The notes under the pieces are model-generated. The model saw nothing but the letters and a program-made list of their open reading frames with translations, was not told where the DNA came from and ran no database searches. From Membranipora membranacea (lineage: Eukaryota > Bryozoa > Gymnolaemata > Cheilostomatida > Membraniporidae): a DNA stretch of 64,000 bases. Positions 37,801 through 51,267 of this stretch are shown here, in pieces; the first letter of the stretch is position 1, and every line of letters begins with the position of its first letter. The stretch spans positions 22,008,001-22,072,000 of the forward strand of contig OU612075.1 of assembly GCA_914767715.1 (NCBI GenBank). Direction: 5' to 3'. The translations under genes and the position numbers were made by a program.

Positions 37801-40733
37801 TTATTGTGGACATTATGATATACAGGGCATGGTATTCACTTTATAGATGTAGCCCCTCTGGTAGGAAAGACTGCTTTTAACATGCAAATGTTGTTATTCT
37901 GAGTTTCAATACAGTTGCTATCTATTGAATACTGGGCTTCTGTTAACTGCTGTGCCCCGACTGACAACTAGATTAAGTTAGACCAATCCATCTCAGGCCC
38001 CGCACAACAGATTTCCAATAGTAACACCTTAAGCGGTCTTCTCTCCATAGTCAATGTGAGGAGAGATATCATATGTAGACAACGTGGATAACGCACATAA
38101 TGAGAACAATGATAAATTTTTGGCTGTTAATATTTATACTGATGATAATCTTATATCTGTAGAGAGTATATCAACCATGATGATACCCACCACCAGGAGA
38201 TGTTCGCTCAGTTCAAAGCTAAACACAACAAGAACTACGCTGATGAGAAAGAGCATGCTAGCAGGTAAACTGTTCTGTCATATACTGAGAATAAAGTTGT
38301 CAAGTATTTTCTCTCTTATTGGGTTGTATTGTATTGGAATTGCTCCCCTTTTACATCAATTGCATCTATGAGGTTTCAAAACCTAGTGCTGTACCAACGC
38401 AATATGCTCTCTTTTCGAGATGTATTGTACTGGTTGATTTACACACACTGACCACATAATATCATTGTTACAGAGAGTCAATTTTCCGTCAGAATGTGAG
38501 GTATATCCACTCTAAGAACCGATCTCCCATCACTTACACACTGGCTGTGAATCATATCGCTGATCTCTCCAGGACAGAGCTCAGAATGATGAACGGTAGA
38601 CGACCAAGTAAAGGATATAACGGTGGTCAGCCATTCAACAAGAATCTCTACACTGTAAGATTATATTCTTGTATGCATTCACAGTATGAGTATGTGCATC
38701 AATGATAAAGTCATTGACAAGCAACTCTCAATCATTTATGGTATAAGCCATGATGACACATCTCACATTGTCTATTATTATATGCACACACTCAATATTT
38801 CAATCCATCTTGGTATAAGCCATGACAAATTAAGGCACATCTCACATCGCCACTACTATCTCTGTGTGTCTCTGATGGTAGGCTCCTCTTCCCGACTCAC
38901 TCGACTGGAGGCTGTTCGGAGCGGTCAACCCAGTCAAAGATCAGGCTGTATGCGGCAGCTGCTGGAGCTTCGGTACAACTGGTACCATCGAAGGTCTGTA
39001 ATATATTGTATCTAATATTCCTATTCTAATAGAGCAGAGGGCGATCAGAACCTTATATTCTAATAGAGGGTGGATCTTCACAAATTTATATTCTGTCTCG
39101 AGAGTGCTGATAGTAGTTGTGAGACAAGTATACTGTTTAGTAAAGTGTTAGTAGGACATCCCACTGTATTATTCCTAGCTATTATTCCGTTGTGGTTTGT
39201 ATTTGTAGGAGCTTATTTCCTGGCGACCGGTAAACTAATCCGTCTATCTCAGCAAGAGCTTATGGACTGCTCCTGGGGTCAAGGTAACAATGCTTGTGAT
39301 GGTGGAGAAGATTTCAGGTTTGTGTCTTGCGTCTCATTTTAGCATAATTACCTTGTGCTATAACATCCAGCGTCCGTCCGACAATCCATTATATATAACA
39401 TTTCTATTAGATGTATTTGATCAAGACTAGCACTTGTTGAGCTCATAGTTCAGATATTGTAATTGTATAAATGTATTTTGCAGAGCCTACCAGTGGATAA
39501 TGCAGAATAAGGGAGGATTAGCCTCGGAGGATTCTTATGGTATGTATAAGGGACAAGACTGGAAGTGCAGAAGTAAGAATGTGACTGGTACTGCACAGTT
39601 AGATAGCTATGTGAACGTCACATCAGGAGATCAGGAGGCTCTCAAGTTAGCCATGTTCTCTCATGGACCAATCTCTGTAGGCATCGACGCCTCTCATCTG
39701 TAAGTGTGCTCATCCATAGATGCTATAGCCATATCTTTATATTATGGTCAAGTTTGAGTTTATTGCCTGAATTTTGAGTTGGAGCTAATATTGTCTTTAT
39801 AGTGGCAGAATTTGTTGTATTCGACTTAAAATAGTTTCAGTCTGTTAATAAATTTGACTTCTAAGAATGTCTGAATATATTATACCATAGTTCGAGTTGA
39901 CCTTTTCCATTTGTTATGTTGACCGTCACTATATATACTATGTGTGTGTCTGTTTACAGATCTCTATCATTCTATGCTAATGGAGTTTACTATGAGGAGG
40001 CATGTAGAAATGATCCAGATGGATTAGATCATGCTGTATTAGCTGTAGGATACGGTGTCATGCATGGACAGGTAAGCATCTATCCTCTCAATACCATCAA
40101 CTACCCTCCAGCCATTGTGAAGAGGATGTTTTCCTTTGTACAATGGGCCTTGTCTGTATTATTGGTTGTGCTGGATATTGCTTTATCTACTAGTACAGGT
40201 GTGCTCAAACTATGGTCCGTGGGCCAAAGTTGGCCCACTTGCCATATTTAGGTGGCCCATATTAAAACTCACCCGTTGCAACTGTCCACTGATAGCCTGC
40301 TTGCTTGGCGCAAAAAAGTCTGGCCCACTTCAATATGTTAATTTTTAAAAGTGGCCCACTGGCAAAAAAGTTAGAGCACCCCTGTACTAGTATATGCATA
40401 TCTGAATAGACCCATGTGCTTGTGTTTTGGTTATGTTTTGATTAGCTGATGGGTTTTGGTTTGTTGATGTGTGCCTGTTCACCTGAGTAGATAACTCCAA
40501 ATTTTTGGACTGAGTCCCAGTCTCTCTGTACACAGCAATCAGCGCTCCTCATAAACAATAAATGATATCAATGTTACTTAGTTATTCATGTAATTATAAA
40601 TTTGCAGGAGTACTGGCTAGTCAAGAACTCATGGAGTACATACTGGGGTAACGATGGATATGTACTCATGTCTCAGAAGAATAACAACTGTGGCGTCGCT
40701 ACAGACGCAACATTCGTTAGAATCGCTAAATAA
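34891..40733 (+). CDS. Papain-family cysteine protease with extra N-terminal domain (26/29-kDa protease type)
   Basis: Eleven exons (34891-35027, 35684-35889, 36253-36436, 37558-37740, 38163-38264, 38474-38654, 38882-38993, 39209-39317, 39484-39699, 39960-40071, 40608-40733) join to 555 aa ending in TAA. Residues 1-25 are a signal peptide ([16 protein letters not shown]). Exons 2-4 encode a domain of about 190 residues like that of the insect 26/29-kDa haemocyte protease. Exons 5-6 hold an ERFNIN-type I29 propeptide ([18 protein letters not shown]). Exons 7-11 are the C1 peptidase domain with oxyanion Q352, nucleophile C358 in CGSCWSF, H501 in [11 protein letters not shown] and N521 in [12 protein letters not shown]. 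All catalytic residues are present, so it should be active in lysosomes, granules or secreted fluid. Confidence 0.93.
35274..35368. mobile_element. Short inverted-repeat element with G12 run, inside (TA)n
   Basis: A 95-bp sequence starts AGCCTGTCTTG and ends CAGGACAGGCT, nearly perfect inverted ends, and is bordered by (AT)n tracts on both sides. It contains a run of 12 G (35320-35331) next to GGGCGGTTGGG. It looks like a MITE inserted in a TA repeat. It lies in intron 1 of the protease gene. Confidence 0.55.
35412..35479. mobile_element. Hairpin MITE, CATRGG family, 8-bp TSD
   Basis: A 68-bp near-perfect palindrome starts CATAGGCATCTGGAGTTACA and ends with the complement. GCTTGCAA flanks it at 35404-35411 and 35480-35487. 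It is the most compact of three family members in the window and lies in intron 1 of the protease gene. Confidence 0.88.
40196..40384. mobile_element. Non-autonomous hAT-type element, 8-bp TSD
   Basis: A 189-bp element starts CAGGTGTGCTCAAAC and ends GTTAGAGCACCCCTG. TACTAGTA duplicates at 40188-40195 and 40385-40392. Internal TGGCCCAC motifs occur in both orientations. It lies in intron 10 of the protease gene, between the exon with the catalytic His and the exon with the catalytic Asn. Confidence 0.9.
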
Positions 40734-41792
40734 ACTTTCTACTACTCTATCAGCCATTCATTGCATCTCAACATAACATTATAAACATATCATACCAGAA
40801 TTGTTCGAAGCTTCACCGAGTACCAAAGTGTAAAAATGTGAGCTTCCTGTAAACCTCTTTTTATCCGGAGTGTTGATGTTTGGCACTTGCCTGATGTCAA
40901 GATACTATCAGCATGTTCTTGCTGCTGTCAAATCTTACGGATTGAATAATCTACAGCATTTTTAATCTTTACGCTCAATATTTGTTCTATGTTCAAATCA
41001 AAATAAATGTTTGTAGCATTTCAAATTAAAAAAACTAGATGTACTATGTAAATGCTATGTTTACAACTGATTTAACACGGGAGAGAATTCAATCGTTTTC
41101 GAGAATAACTGCTGTTGTTGCATTCAAGGATATCTTAAAAAGGCAATATTTTGATATCAGTTGGTCGGTTTTATGAGTAAGGGCCTGGATGATCTCCAAT
41201 GTCTGTCTGTGCTCATAGATATGACCCATACAGAGCACAGTTTAGTGTACAGACGGCATACTTTGAAGTTTTGCCATAAATGCACTACATACCTAGTGAT
41301 GTCACAATTGGTGATGCCTTTAGGAGACAAGGCAAAACACTTTTAGACATAAACTGACAATCGACCTGGATTTGCTATAGAACATTATTTATTCATTCAT
41401 TGATTTACACATTCCAAAGTCGAGATTAAATATAGACTCATTGCACAATATCATTATAAATACTAAGATATAGCATTGCAGCTTTTACTGTACACATTTA
41501 CATGGTAATGTACAGGGTTTATACAGTAGTTATATAAATATAGTGATAGTATATTTGTGCATAGGGCAAGCAGATCATTGCAAGGGGACGACAAATCTCA
41601 CAACTCATCCAGAAAAAGCTGACAGGGAACCGATTGTAAAGCTGAATCCGTCTTTGACAGTCATAAGATAATCAATAGAGATCACAGATACAGCTTTCAC
41701 TTAACTATGAGATCCATAAACCAAGGAGTTAACTCCTGGTCTAACTCATTGCATAAACCATCAGCAACTCAGCTATCATAGTTATCTCATCA
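40734..41792. other. Convergent intergenic spacer, protease / INTS6
   Basis: Both genes end here. A plus-strand AATAAA at about 41002 is a plausible polyadenylation signal for the protease. No further gene is seen. Confidence 0.6.
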
Positions 41793-44700
41793 TTACAACT
41801 TGTTAGCTTTAGATTTGTCCCTTGACAATGTCGGTGCTTTAACTGTGTTTGTTTTGGGTTCTACTTTGGTAGCAGATCTAGATATTGCGTTGGGTATTTG
41901 TTTGTTAGCAGTCTTAGTTGAGCTATTATCATCATCAGCCATAGACTTATCATCATGAGGAGCTGCAGTGAGTCCATTATGTTCTTTTGTTGATTGATCT
42001 GATTGGTTATTTACAGTCTGTTTATATCTGAGTAGCTGATCTGTGAGTGAGACTCTCTTAAATCTGTAAGCCTCGTATATAACCCGGTCTAATACTACTA
42101 ATATCTGCTCTCCTACACCTCTCAGTGTCCCCAGGTGTCTGAACAACTCTGTATAATCTAAAATTAATTGATAATACAAAGAAAAGTTATGTAATTCAGG
42201 GCAGCGCAGTTTCAGCACGTTGCTTAGCTGGATGTAAGAGCAGCCCTTTCTCAAATTTTGGCATTTAGGCGGCCCAATGAATATTTTCCACAGGTATCGA
42301 CTTATCTCGATCACTTGGCAAAGTTGGGTGTTAATATGAACGCTGCTCCATTTTTAAACTTAGTACAAACTCAAAAGTTTCCTTTACTTCTAGGGAGTAG
42401 TTGTCAGACTAGGCGAGTTGCATCTTATGATTGGGTGTTCCTGCAGTGAACAAACTGCAATTTGTCTTGTTCTACTGTTCAGTGAACCCCCTCTCCCTGG
42501 GAAAGGAGTTCATTGGTCACATAAACTTACTTTTCCCGGGTCTCCGGACTTGACGGAGTAGATGTAATTTCAGTACGTTATCGTTATATAGATCTATGCC
42601 GTTGGTTGGTGAGGGTGTAGTAGATTGTTGAGATTTTCTCTGTTGCTGTATGACTTTAGCAGTAAACTGTGTAGGTGAGTTCATGTTATCTGGGGAGCTG
42701 GTCGGAGATAACGAGGGACTGGGATCGCTTATACCGTTCTGTTTCATCGCACCATTTACTTCTGACTTGGTCTGTAATATATAATCTAGTGGTTATAGAC
42801 ATTTGACATAGACACGGATCTTTGTAGCTATACAGAAATACTTCATCAAGATACATTAGCACATATTTTTATTTATGGGTTAGTGGGGTGTATCTGACTC
42901 TACACAAATATGTGACTACTGGTGTATGGTTGTAAGCTTGCATTTTCTCCCGTTTGATTTATGCATAAAGTTCAAGCTGCTTGATACACTGAGAGATACT
43001 GATAAGTGATGAACTGATCCTGTTTTTTTTTCAAGAATAACTACACTGTGTATTTTACCACAAATCATTGTTTTCATATCAGTGAATGCGATCAATTGTC
43101 ATGTTAATATTAGATATGGATATACAGATATATAACCCACCTGAAGTAAACCTTGTACTGATTTTTTATTGTTGGCGATGGAGATGAGTTCTGGCTCATC
43201 TCCATTAGACTGAGTATCTGAGGGACTGGGGCTGGGTGGTGGTAGGGGTGGGGTTGAGGGACGGTTTGTGAGTGAGATGTGTTTAGGTAGAGGGCCAGGC
43301 TTTCGTTTCTTCTTAGCCGGAGAGGATGGATGATTCTCTACAGAAGATGAGGATTCTCGCTTGTTTCGTTTAGGACTACTACTTCCTGGTCCAGCTAAAC
43401 CCGGCATCGCTTCATCCGCCTCATCTATCATTAGATTCTACAAACAAACAGAACATCACAATTGTCACATATTAAATTACATGATGCAAGCCAATTTAAA
43501 GTTGAAATATGCTCTCAATTGCTCAATTCAAATGAACCTAACGGAACTGTATGTAAAAGTGATTTGATCTCCCGCTATAATTTCATCCTGTTAATACAGT
43601 TAAACCTTGTAATAATGTCCCAGACATATAAATGAAGGTGACTTATCAAAAGATAACATGTAGAACAGCTTATATCTTGCTTTCCTTTCGGTTGACCATA
43701 AAAAGTGACAATGTCTTTGAAATGAATCCTATGTGGTTTTAAGTGCGTGGTGACTTATAAGTGTGTGGTGAATTATTTTTGTGAAAAACCCCAATTCACT
43801 TATGAATCTGGTGACTGAGGTTTTACAGTATAAGGACTTTGAATTACATGAATAACCAATACAGATCATCGAACAAACCGACCGTGTATATATGTCATGT
43901 CAGCCAGTATAGTATGGAGGTATTATTGTAAGTACCTTGTTGACTTTGAATGGATTGCCGAATGTATGTACCCTCTCAGGCTGTGTGTCTATCTTACGTA
44001 GAGGTTGAGGTACTTTAGCTAAATACTCGTGATAATTACCCATCCTCGCTACGGGTACACTGTGTAGATGCTCTAAAAACGCACAACACTCATAATATAA
44101 CAAACTATAACAAACAGAATAATATATTCAGAGTTATCTTTCCAAAAACGATATATATCAAGGAGTAGTCAATCCCAAAAAGCAAATCATTAACAATTGT
44201 TACGCATATTGTAATAAAGCAAGGAATAACTTTGTAACCAAGTGAGACAGGTAATGGTGATGGTGGACCTGAGACAATATGACAATATTTATTTGTATAT
44301 TCTTCATAGTAATTATTTCACATAGTGAATGATTGGTATTAATAGTACCTTCTTTGAGAAGAGAGCCAGCTACACCATGAGGACGTAACAGTGTAGCCCT
44401 TAGTTTAGATATTTGTGAAAGTAGGTCCTTTCGAGCAATGTCATATGGATTTCTGTAAGATTTACAACAATTCACTATTTGATCTGAAAGCTACTTTGCA
44501 GACTAGTATGTATGGTCCTGATTGATAATCTTGTCGTACATGCTGATTTATAGGGACCAAGTTTGCTTCAAAACTAGGAATCTTATAGCTGATATAGAAG
44601 ATAATCAAGTCGATACAAATTTAGCTTCTTTTGATATAATATGAACAAACTGGAGAGTGACTTCTTCCCAATTGTTGAATCAATTACAAAGACACATATA

Positions 44701-47700
44701 AGTCAAGTATGGAAAATATGTCTTATCCTCAATATATAGGCAGCTCCTATAGCAAGGTAGCCTATGAACTTACTTGTAGTTGAATGTTTTGAGAGTTGCT
44801 GCGTTAGATCTCGGCACAGCTATAGGAAAACTCTCATATTTCACTAACTCTTTCTGTAGAGAAGCAATGCTAGAGTAATCTCCAGCTGTATACTGAAGTA
44901 ACTCATTAAAATCCTGCCTCGCCAAAAGGGACGCTGCATTTCTGTAACATAAGCAAGCATATTAACTGTATGGCCTGCAAATAATTGGTAGAAGTCCTGG
45001 CACACGCCCAGTGTCTTAGTCGAAATGCTTCCGTCAAACAACAAAGGAAATTAATCAAGGTGTTATGTAAATTGATGCATTTTTAACAAAGAAATTTAGA
45101 TTGATTGGTTGGATCTCATAATGGTAACCACAAGAGATAAGAGGATATATGAGATAGTGTATCAACATGTTCTCACACTAATGTGTTATACCAATATGCT
45201 GTTACAGAAAAAATAACAACAAGAAAAATAGTAAAAGTCTACTAATTCAGGGCTGTTAAAGAATGGCAAAAGAAATAATTGCTTCAAGGAATTACTCACT
45301 TGTTGACTACTGATATGAATTCAGTAGGGGGCGTACACTGTCCCACCGATGATACAAGTGTCTCATACTCCTGCTTAGCCTTAGTTCTCACTTGTTTCAG
45401 ATGACTGACAACCATAAAACTGAGACAGCTATCCAGTGACTCCGGTACTACATTATGAACACCTATCCGACTAAGAGCTCTCCGCAAATACTACAATCAG
45501 AACAATAATAACACATGTGAGATCACTGGATATCAATGAATACAAAATCACAATTCCAGTCTCAGACAACAAGATGAGTAGAATACAAATCTGAAGACAA
45601 ATTTTAGGGCTGTATGTGACAAATCTAATTATGCAAGATCTGAAAATGCGTCAGTGAGAAGGTGGTCACATGTCCATCACCTGATAGTGTCATACACACA
45701 TGACAGGTGTACTTACTGAAGCGTAATACCCAGGCATGGCCCGTAAGTAGTTATCAAACTCAACTTTCCACTTCGGAGTCGGTTTCATGGATACCTTCTG
45801 TAAATCATCTACAATATACAGGAGTTGTGCAATTTTCTGTTAGAGAAGCATTGGGAATGTGTTCATGCGCCATAACATATACAAAGTATACCGTGCAACT
45901 CACACAGCAGTGCTGGTATGAGAATTCTATGTATGGGTCATATGTTTAGGCAGGGGTTTCTTGATTATCCTGCTTTTGTCATTCTAGCCTGGGCTACACA
46001 CTACACTTTGAACAAAGTCAATAACAAAAAAATGGAAGAAAAGATGCTGGTTGACAGAGCTGCTTACAAAAAGAGTTATGCTTGGTTCACATTGTCTCAG
46101 ATGACACTATGCCGTCCCAGATGCTTATCCCAGTCACATTATAACATTCATCCCAGATAGCATCCCAGTCAATGTGAACCAGAAAATGACGCAATCCCAG
46201 ACTGTCTGGGATAGCATCGGGAAAGTTTGACGCTTACGAACTTTCCCGAGGCTATCCCAGACGGACCCAGACAGTCTGGGATTGTGTCATTTTCTGGTTC
46301 ACATTGACTGGGATGGCTATCTGGGATGAATGTTATAATGTGACTGGGATAAGCATCTGGGATGGCATCCTAGTGTCATCTGGGACAATGTGAACCAAGC
46401 CTAAAAGTAGAGGTCTATACAAAGCTACCCGGAACTATCAGGTTAAGCTTATGATCCAACAATTAAACGGCTTTTTAGAACCATAAAAAGCACACTACTC
46501 ACCCAGAAGATTGAGTAATACAGGATAATTGTAGGGCATGACGTGGAGGAACACCTTCTGACTGCTGGCGTGGGCTTGTAGAAATCCGAATGGTGTGTCC
46601 GTATATTTAGCACTTTGTGAAATCAAACACTGAAAAAATAAATCAAAATACATTCAGTACTAGAAATAGATAAAATTCACAGCATACCGCATCTAGTCAT
46701 ATCATCATCAAGTTATTCATACTTATGTTAGCATGTGGAGTGATAAGTGATCAATGTATGTATATTGTAGGAGCCAGGAGTGTGGATTGTCATTTGGGAT
46801 CTTATTTGATGATATCAATAAAATCTCAGTTACATGATAATATTTCTATGCTGAAAACTCAGTAATATATTTTATTGATACATTACCAGGTTAATAGATA
46901 GCATAATAAATAACATACAGTACAATATAGACTACACCCGAGCGCTGTGATATTTACCTGGTAACATTGGTTAGATTTATTTTTGAGTATATACTGTGTG
47001 AGAGGACTCGGCTCTAACTCGTACACATCCATCGGTAATATCTGCATAAGATGAGCAGCAGGAGGCGACTTTGGTGTCTGAAACTTCACATAAGGCTGAG
47101 CGTCCCGGGCAGGCTAAAAAAACGTCATAATCAATAAACTGAACATGTCACAACGTGATAATCATCGAGTTGTTGATTGAGTACCAAGCAATGCTCATGT
47201 CAATTGAGGTGGGTGCAGATTGCGAGTCCAGGTGCAGCTAATCAGAATTGTCAGAACTGAAGGAGTTGTCTAATCCGTAACAGGCAAATTATATGAGAGA
47301 GGATAACTTCAACTTCTGTTAGTCACATCTATTTTCTGGCTCAGGTCATACTTACGAGAGTTTTAGCCTTAGCGTCAGGCCAGTAACCCTCGGGGAGAGG
47401 CCAGTGTCCCACAGAGTGTCCCCGCTGAGCAGAACTCTTCACAAATATCATCTTTTTAGTACTCTTCCAGGCATTAACAACATTTGGTGTGTTTGGTCGG
47501 CTATCATCTGAGGAAAAAAGTGTCATTGAGAAAAATGTAGCTGTACAGTTTTTCCCCTGTTATCATAGCAGTCAATAAACACAAGTTATATACAAATCGG
47601 CATATAATATGACTGACATACCACTGACATACCATTATTATCTGTTATTGAGAGAGGTGATTCAATATTCTCAAAGTTCACCACCACACCGTGCATGGCT

Positions 47701-49360
47701 GCCTTCAGAGCCAGTGATTCTAGAGTTTGAGCAAGCTGTCGAGGTGTGGATACAAGATATGATCGACCTGAAACAATATGATGGGATGATATCTATAAAC
47801 AAGGATTGCTATGCCCATTTTTTATTACACCGCTCCATAACCCATTTGAGGTGGCGCTTATCAAGTTATTGTAGGCGCCACAAACAAACCACCTTTCACT
47901 AATCAATGAACTATTTACTCTCTAGTTAGTCCAAGGACAGTTGTACTTGCGTAGTGCTAGACAGTGATAACCCATATAAAAGTTTTGTTGTAGAGAATAA
48001 ATAACTCACCCCCTGTGACTTCACACATAGAGTCTATAGGACTAGTATCAGCAGTAGGAATGAATGTTGTCTCATTTTGTGGCTCTGGTATCTCCACTGC
48101 AGGTATTTTCAGCACTATACCGAACACTCTCTGATCCCATCTGAATGGCTCTTTGGTTAATTCACTTCCGACCAATCCATTTGCCATAGGCAGTGTCAAC
48201 TGTTATCACAAAATTGAGAGTAAGCGGAGGGATATATTGAATGATAGAGTCGTTGTTGTAAGTTGAAGGTACGCACCAAAATAAGACGGCGACGCGGTGA
48301 AGATGTCACTAACCACAGAGAAACCATCAGATTGTCCATCAAATAATTGAATAATCACTGACAGTGAATACTTACAGTTTTCTGTATACCATTAGCTGTG
48401 ACCATGGATTGTCCGTCAGAGAAGCTAATAATTATAGCAGGCTCGATATAGAATGGACATCGTCCCTATAAAACATCGACTAAGTTTATATAGATAATAA
48501 GTAGAGAGTGCATATCAAAACAGTAAATAGCATGACCACTTTTAAAATATGTGAGATGATTTTGCTGACTGGGAGTATACTTTGTAATGACTGTGTCTGA
48601 CATGCATCGCACTGACCATCCCGGATAGATATTCAAGATATCTTTCTCCTAAGAGATCTACTTTTATCAAACAGAAATCTAGACACATCAAACATACCTG
48701 TCCATATGTGTCAATACCACTTTGGTTTCTGTTCATGTTTAGCATATCAAAAGCATTCTTCAGAGCTGGCCCTATTTCTGTAACGCCTTGAGCTGTGAGA
48801 TTCTTCAGTTGTGTGGCGAACTGTAGATGAGTTTCCTTCCATCCCGCCTGCAACAAACACAACATATCTTAGAAAGCCTTATGAATAACCAATATCATTG
48901 ATCTGCAACCCAGCAATATACCTCACAATGGAAAATCCATACAAACAGCATCATTCTCCCTGATGCAAGAGTGTTATCTCTGGTTGAAAGGTCGAGTTCA
49001 CAAATATTCAACCATATACATGTGCACCATGTAAACATAACCTATGACCTCACTGACCTTGATATTTCCTGGAGGCTCATCATAAGTCAAAAGCATCAAT
49101 CTGTCCCATTTGCTATTAGGGTTCTTTGAGCGGATCTAAAAATCAGATATCATATTATATGTAAGAATTGAAAAATTTTGCATCAGCTCACAAATTATTA
49201 GATTTTTCAAACAAAGATTAGTGATAATAAAATATAAATAATTTTTCACCTTCTGAAATGTTTCAATGGCGTTTTTCGTGACGTCTAAAATTGTAGTACC
49301 CAGGAAGCTCCTTTGATTCATTGAAGCACTGGTATCAACCAGGAACAATATGATAGTCAT
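41793..49360 (-). CDS. INTS6: Integrator complex subunit 6
   Basis: Seventeen exons join exactly to 927 aa (TAA at 41795-41793): 49250-49360, 49058-49135, 48698-48847, 48376-48465, 48010-48199, 47633-47767, 47356-47507, 46958-47113, 46503-46629, 45717-45808, 45300-45490, 44774-44941, 44349-44452, 43936-44072, 43141-43437, 42531-42771 and 41793-42157. Residues 1-14 open a VWA domain with the MIDAS motif D9-T-S-A-S13. Family blocks follow: GSELTKEPFRWDQRVFGIVL, GHWPLPEGYWPD, DVYELEPSPLTQYIL, VMPYNYPVLLNLL, SVPVARMGNYHEYL, HTFGNPFKVNK and MIDEADE. Exon 17 carries the conserved C-terminal helical segment. Integrator processes snRNA 3' ends and terminates paused Pol II; INTS6 recruits PP2A. The start is the second Met of the exon 1 frame, matching the family. 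Exons 15-16 encode a Ser/Pro-rich low-complexity linker. Confidence 0.96.
46079..46401. mobile_element. 323-bp foldback element (full-length palindrome), TA target
   Basis: Two arms of about 150 bp are near-identical inverted copies around a small centre near 46220 (GGGAAAGTTT and AACTTTCCC). Ends are TGCTTGGTTCACATTGTC and its near complement, bordered by TA on both sides, which suggests a Tc1/mariner-type target. Each arm holds many spaced copies of TCCCAG. It lies in INTS6 intron 9 and is non-coding. Confidence 0.85.
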
Positions 49361-49684
49361 CTTGTAGAAAATCACCCTATCTATAGCACAACATGGATAA
49401 TGTGGCTTCTAAGGGCCTATATAAAAAGTTTAACAAGGAATTGAGTGGACGGTTCTCTCATCCCAACTCTTTGCAAGCCACTTTAGTGCAGCTTAGGCCT
49501 CGTCACGTGACGCTTTCGCCATTTTCTGGAGTTACCTGATTGGTTACCTATGTTTATTTCTCTGTTGTTTGAGGTAAAATAAGTGAAAACCCGGTTACAT
49601 ATGCACATGTTGTACATTTACAATCTGAGTCGTTGGGTTGTAATTTTCTGTAGTTTTCTTCTACTGTAGGTGTACCATCTAATT
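49361..49684. promoter_or_regulatory. Divergent INTS6 / frataxin promoter region
   Basis: Only 324 bp separate the INTS6 start codon (minus) and the frataxin start codon (plus), so a shared bidirectional promoter is likely. A CGTCACGTGACG palindrome-like motif at 49500-49511 contains the E-box CACGTG, a good candidate element. Confidence 0.6.
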
Positions 49685-51267
49685 ATGACTAGTATATGCT
49701 TGAGAAGACTTGCAGTTGGTAGTATGGCAGCTGTAGAGCAAAGAAGTGAGTAAAATCAGGGTTTCTTTTTCAGTTATTTGTTTTAGATTAATTAACATAT
49801 GCATTGTTGTTTAACCAGTCCACCATGGGCAAGGAGGCAGGAGTAAACCTTGGTTTAGCCTTCTTATCACATTATTATAACTATAGTTTATAGTGGCTGG
49901 TCAATTCAAGATGAATATTTGATGTGTTTCATTATCCACATAAATGTAGCTCACCATCTCTTGCTTCGGTCATGGTGTGGCTGTAGAGTGCACATTGACC
50001 ACCAGGTCCAGGGGGTAAATATTTTCCTCATCTACCTCACCAGGTCCTGAAACTTTTACTTTTAGCTTGGCAATTTTAATTTCAATAATTGTTGTGAGTG
50101 CTTGCTAGCTATTGCTAGTAAGAATAGGTCATAAATATACTGACCGCAGAAAATACCATGAGATGTAAATATGAGATGAGCATTAAATCCATAACTTCTT
50201 GAGTGCGTAAGTGATGCCTCTAACTTAAGGCTGTTGCTACAATTGAGGTCACAGCGCCCTAAAACTCTGCTCGTAACTTTGACAAAGCAAAAGATAACAG
50301 TGATGCATGGTTCATAATGTGATCACAAGCAATTCAAATTATATGCTGTAACACTATTCGTTGCTATACAAGTGTTATCTTGGTGTTTTTTATGATTAAC
50401 TATATTTGCGCTTACCTGTGCATATGATATAATGTAGTCTAAGTAGGTAAATACAGTGTTATAGTGTCCGTTGTGACGGTTTTCTCATCTTTACAGGCTA
50501 CAGCTGCCTGGTTCACAATCATAAGTACACAAGTGTGAGGTTTCAACATCAAACCCCTTCGCTCAAGCAGATACACAATTTGGGTCTCAGATGCAGAATT
50601 TCACCTTCAGTGAATGACAATCAGTGGATTACCTCATATGGAAGGATCACATACAGCACATTATCTGCTGTGGAATATGAGAGAGTTAGCGAGGAGACGA
50701 TGGAGTCTCTCTGTGAGAGGTTTGAGGAGCTCAATGAGCTGGAGTCGTGTCCCTCTGAATTTGATGTCACTTACTCTGCGGGTGTACTAACTGTAACACT
50801 TGGTGGAGGTAAGTACATACAGCCATGATGAAGTGTTTACCTGGAAATAGTCCACTGATCATCTTCTATGGCAAAAGGCTTATGTTAAACTTCGGCAGAT
50901 ATTTTGATGACCAACCTTGTTTTAACCTTTTACCCTTTTTCTCCTTGTCTGATCATACAATTATTCAACTTGGTACTAAGTTTGTGACTTGCTGCCACGT
51001 GAGTTCTGCTATTTGTTTGATTAGATGGTGTAGGTTGATGTTCTTTCATCTTATTCTGTAGATAATGGCACTTATGTGATTAATAAGCAGACACCAAATA
51101 TACAGATATGGCTATCCAGCCCTCAGACTGGACCTAAAAGATATGATTATGTCGATGGCAGGTGGATATATAAACATGATGGATCGAATCTACATCAACT
51201 TTTATCCCAAGAATTAAAATTTGTGTTTGGTAAAGACTCTAATTTTTCAGAATGCAGTTTCAGTTGA
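49685..51267 (+). CDS. FXN: Frataxin, mitochondrial
   Basis: Three exons (49685-49745, 50497-50808, 51062-51267) join to 192 aa ending in TGA. Exon 1 and the start of exon 2 give a basic mitochondrial leader ([20 protein letters not shown]). The mature domain begins near [20 protein letters not shown], the acidic iron-binding helix, and continues with [31 protein letters not shown] and SGPKRYDY-like [20 protein letters not shown], all frataxin signatures. Frataxin activates the NFS1-ISCU-ISD11 complex for Fe-S cluster assembly in the matrix. Length is close to other animal frataxins. It is divergent from INTS6 and convergent with SAMHD1. Confidence 0.96.
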
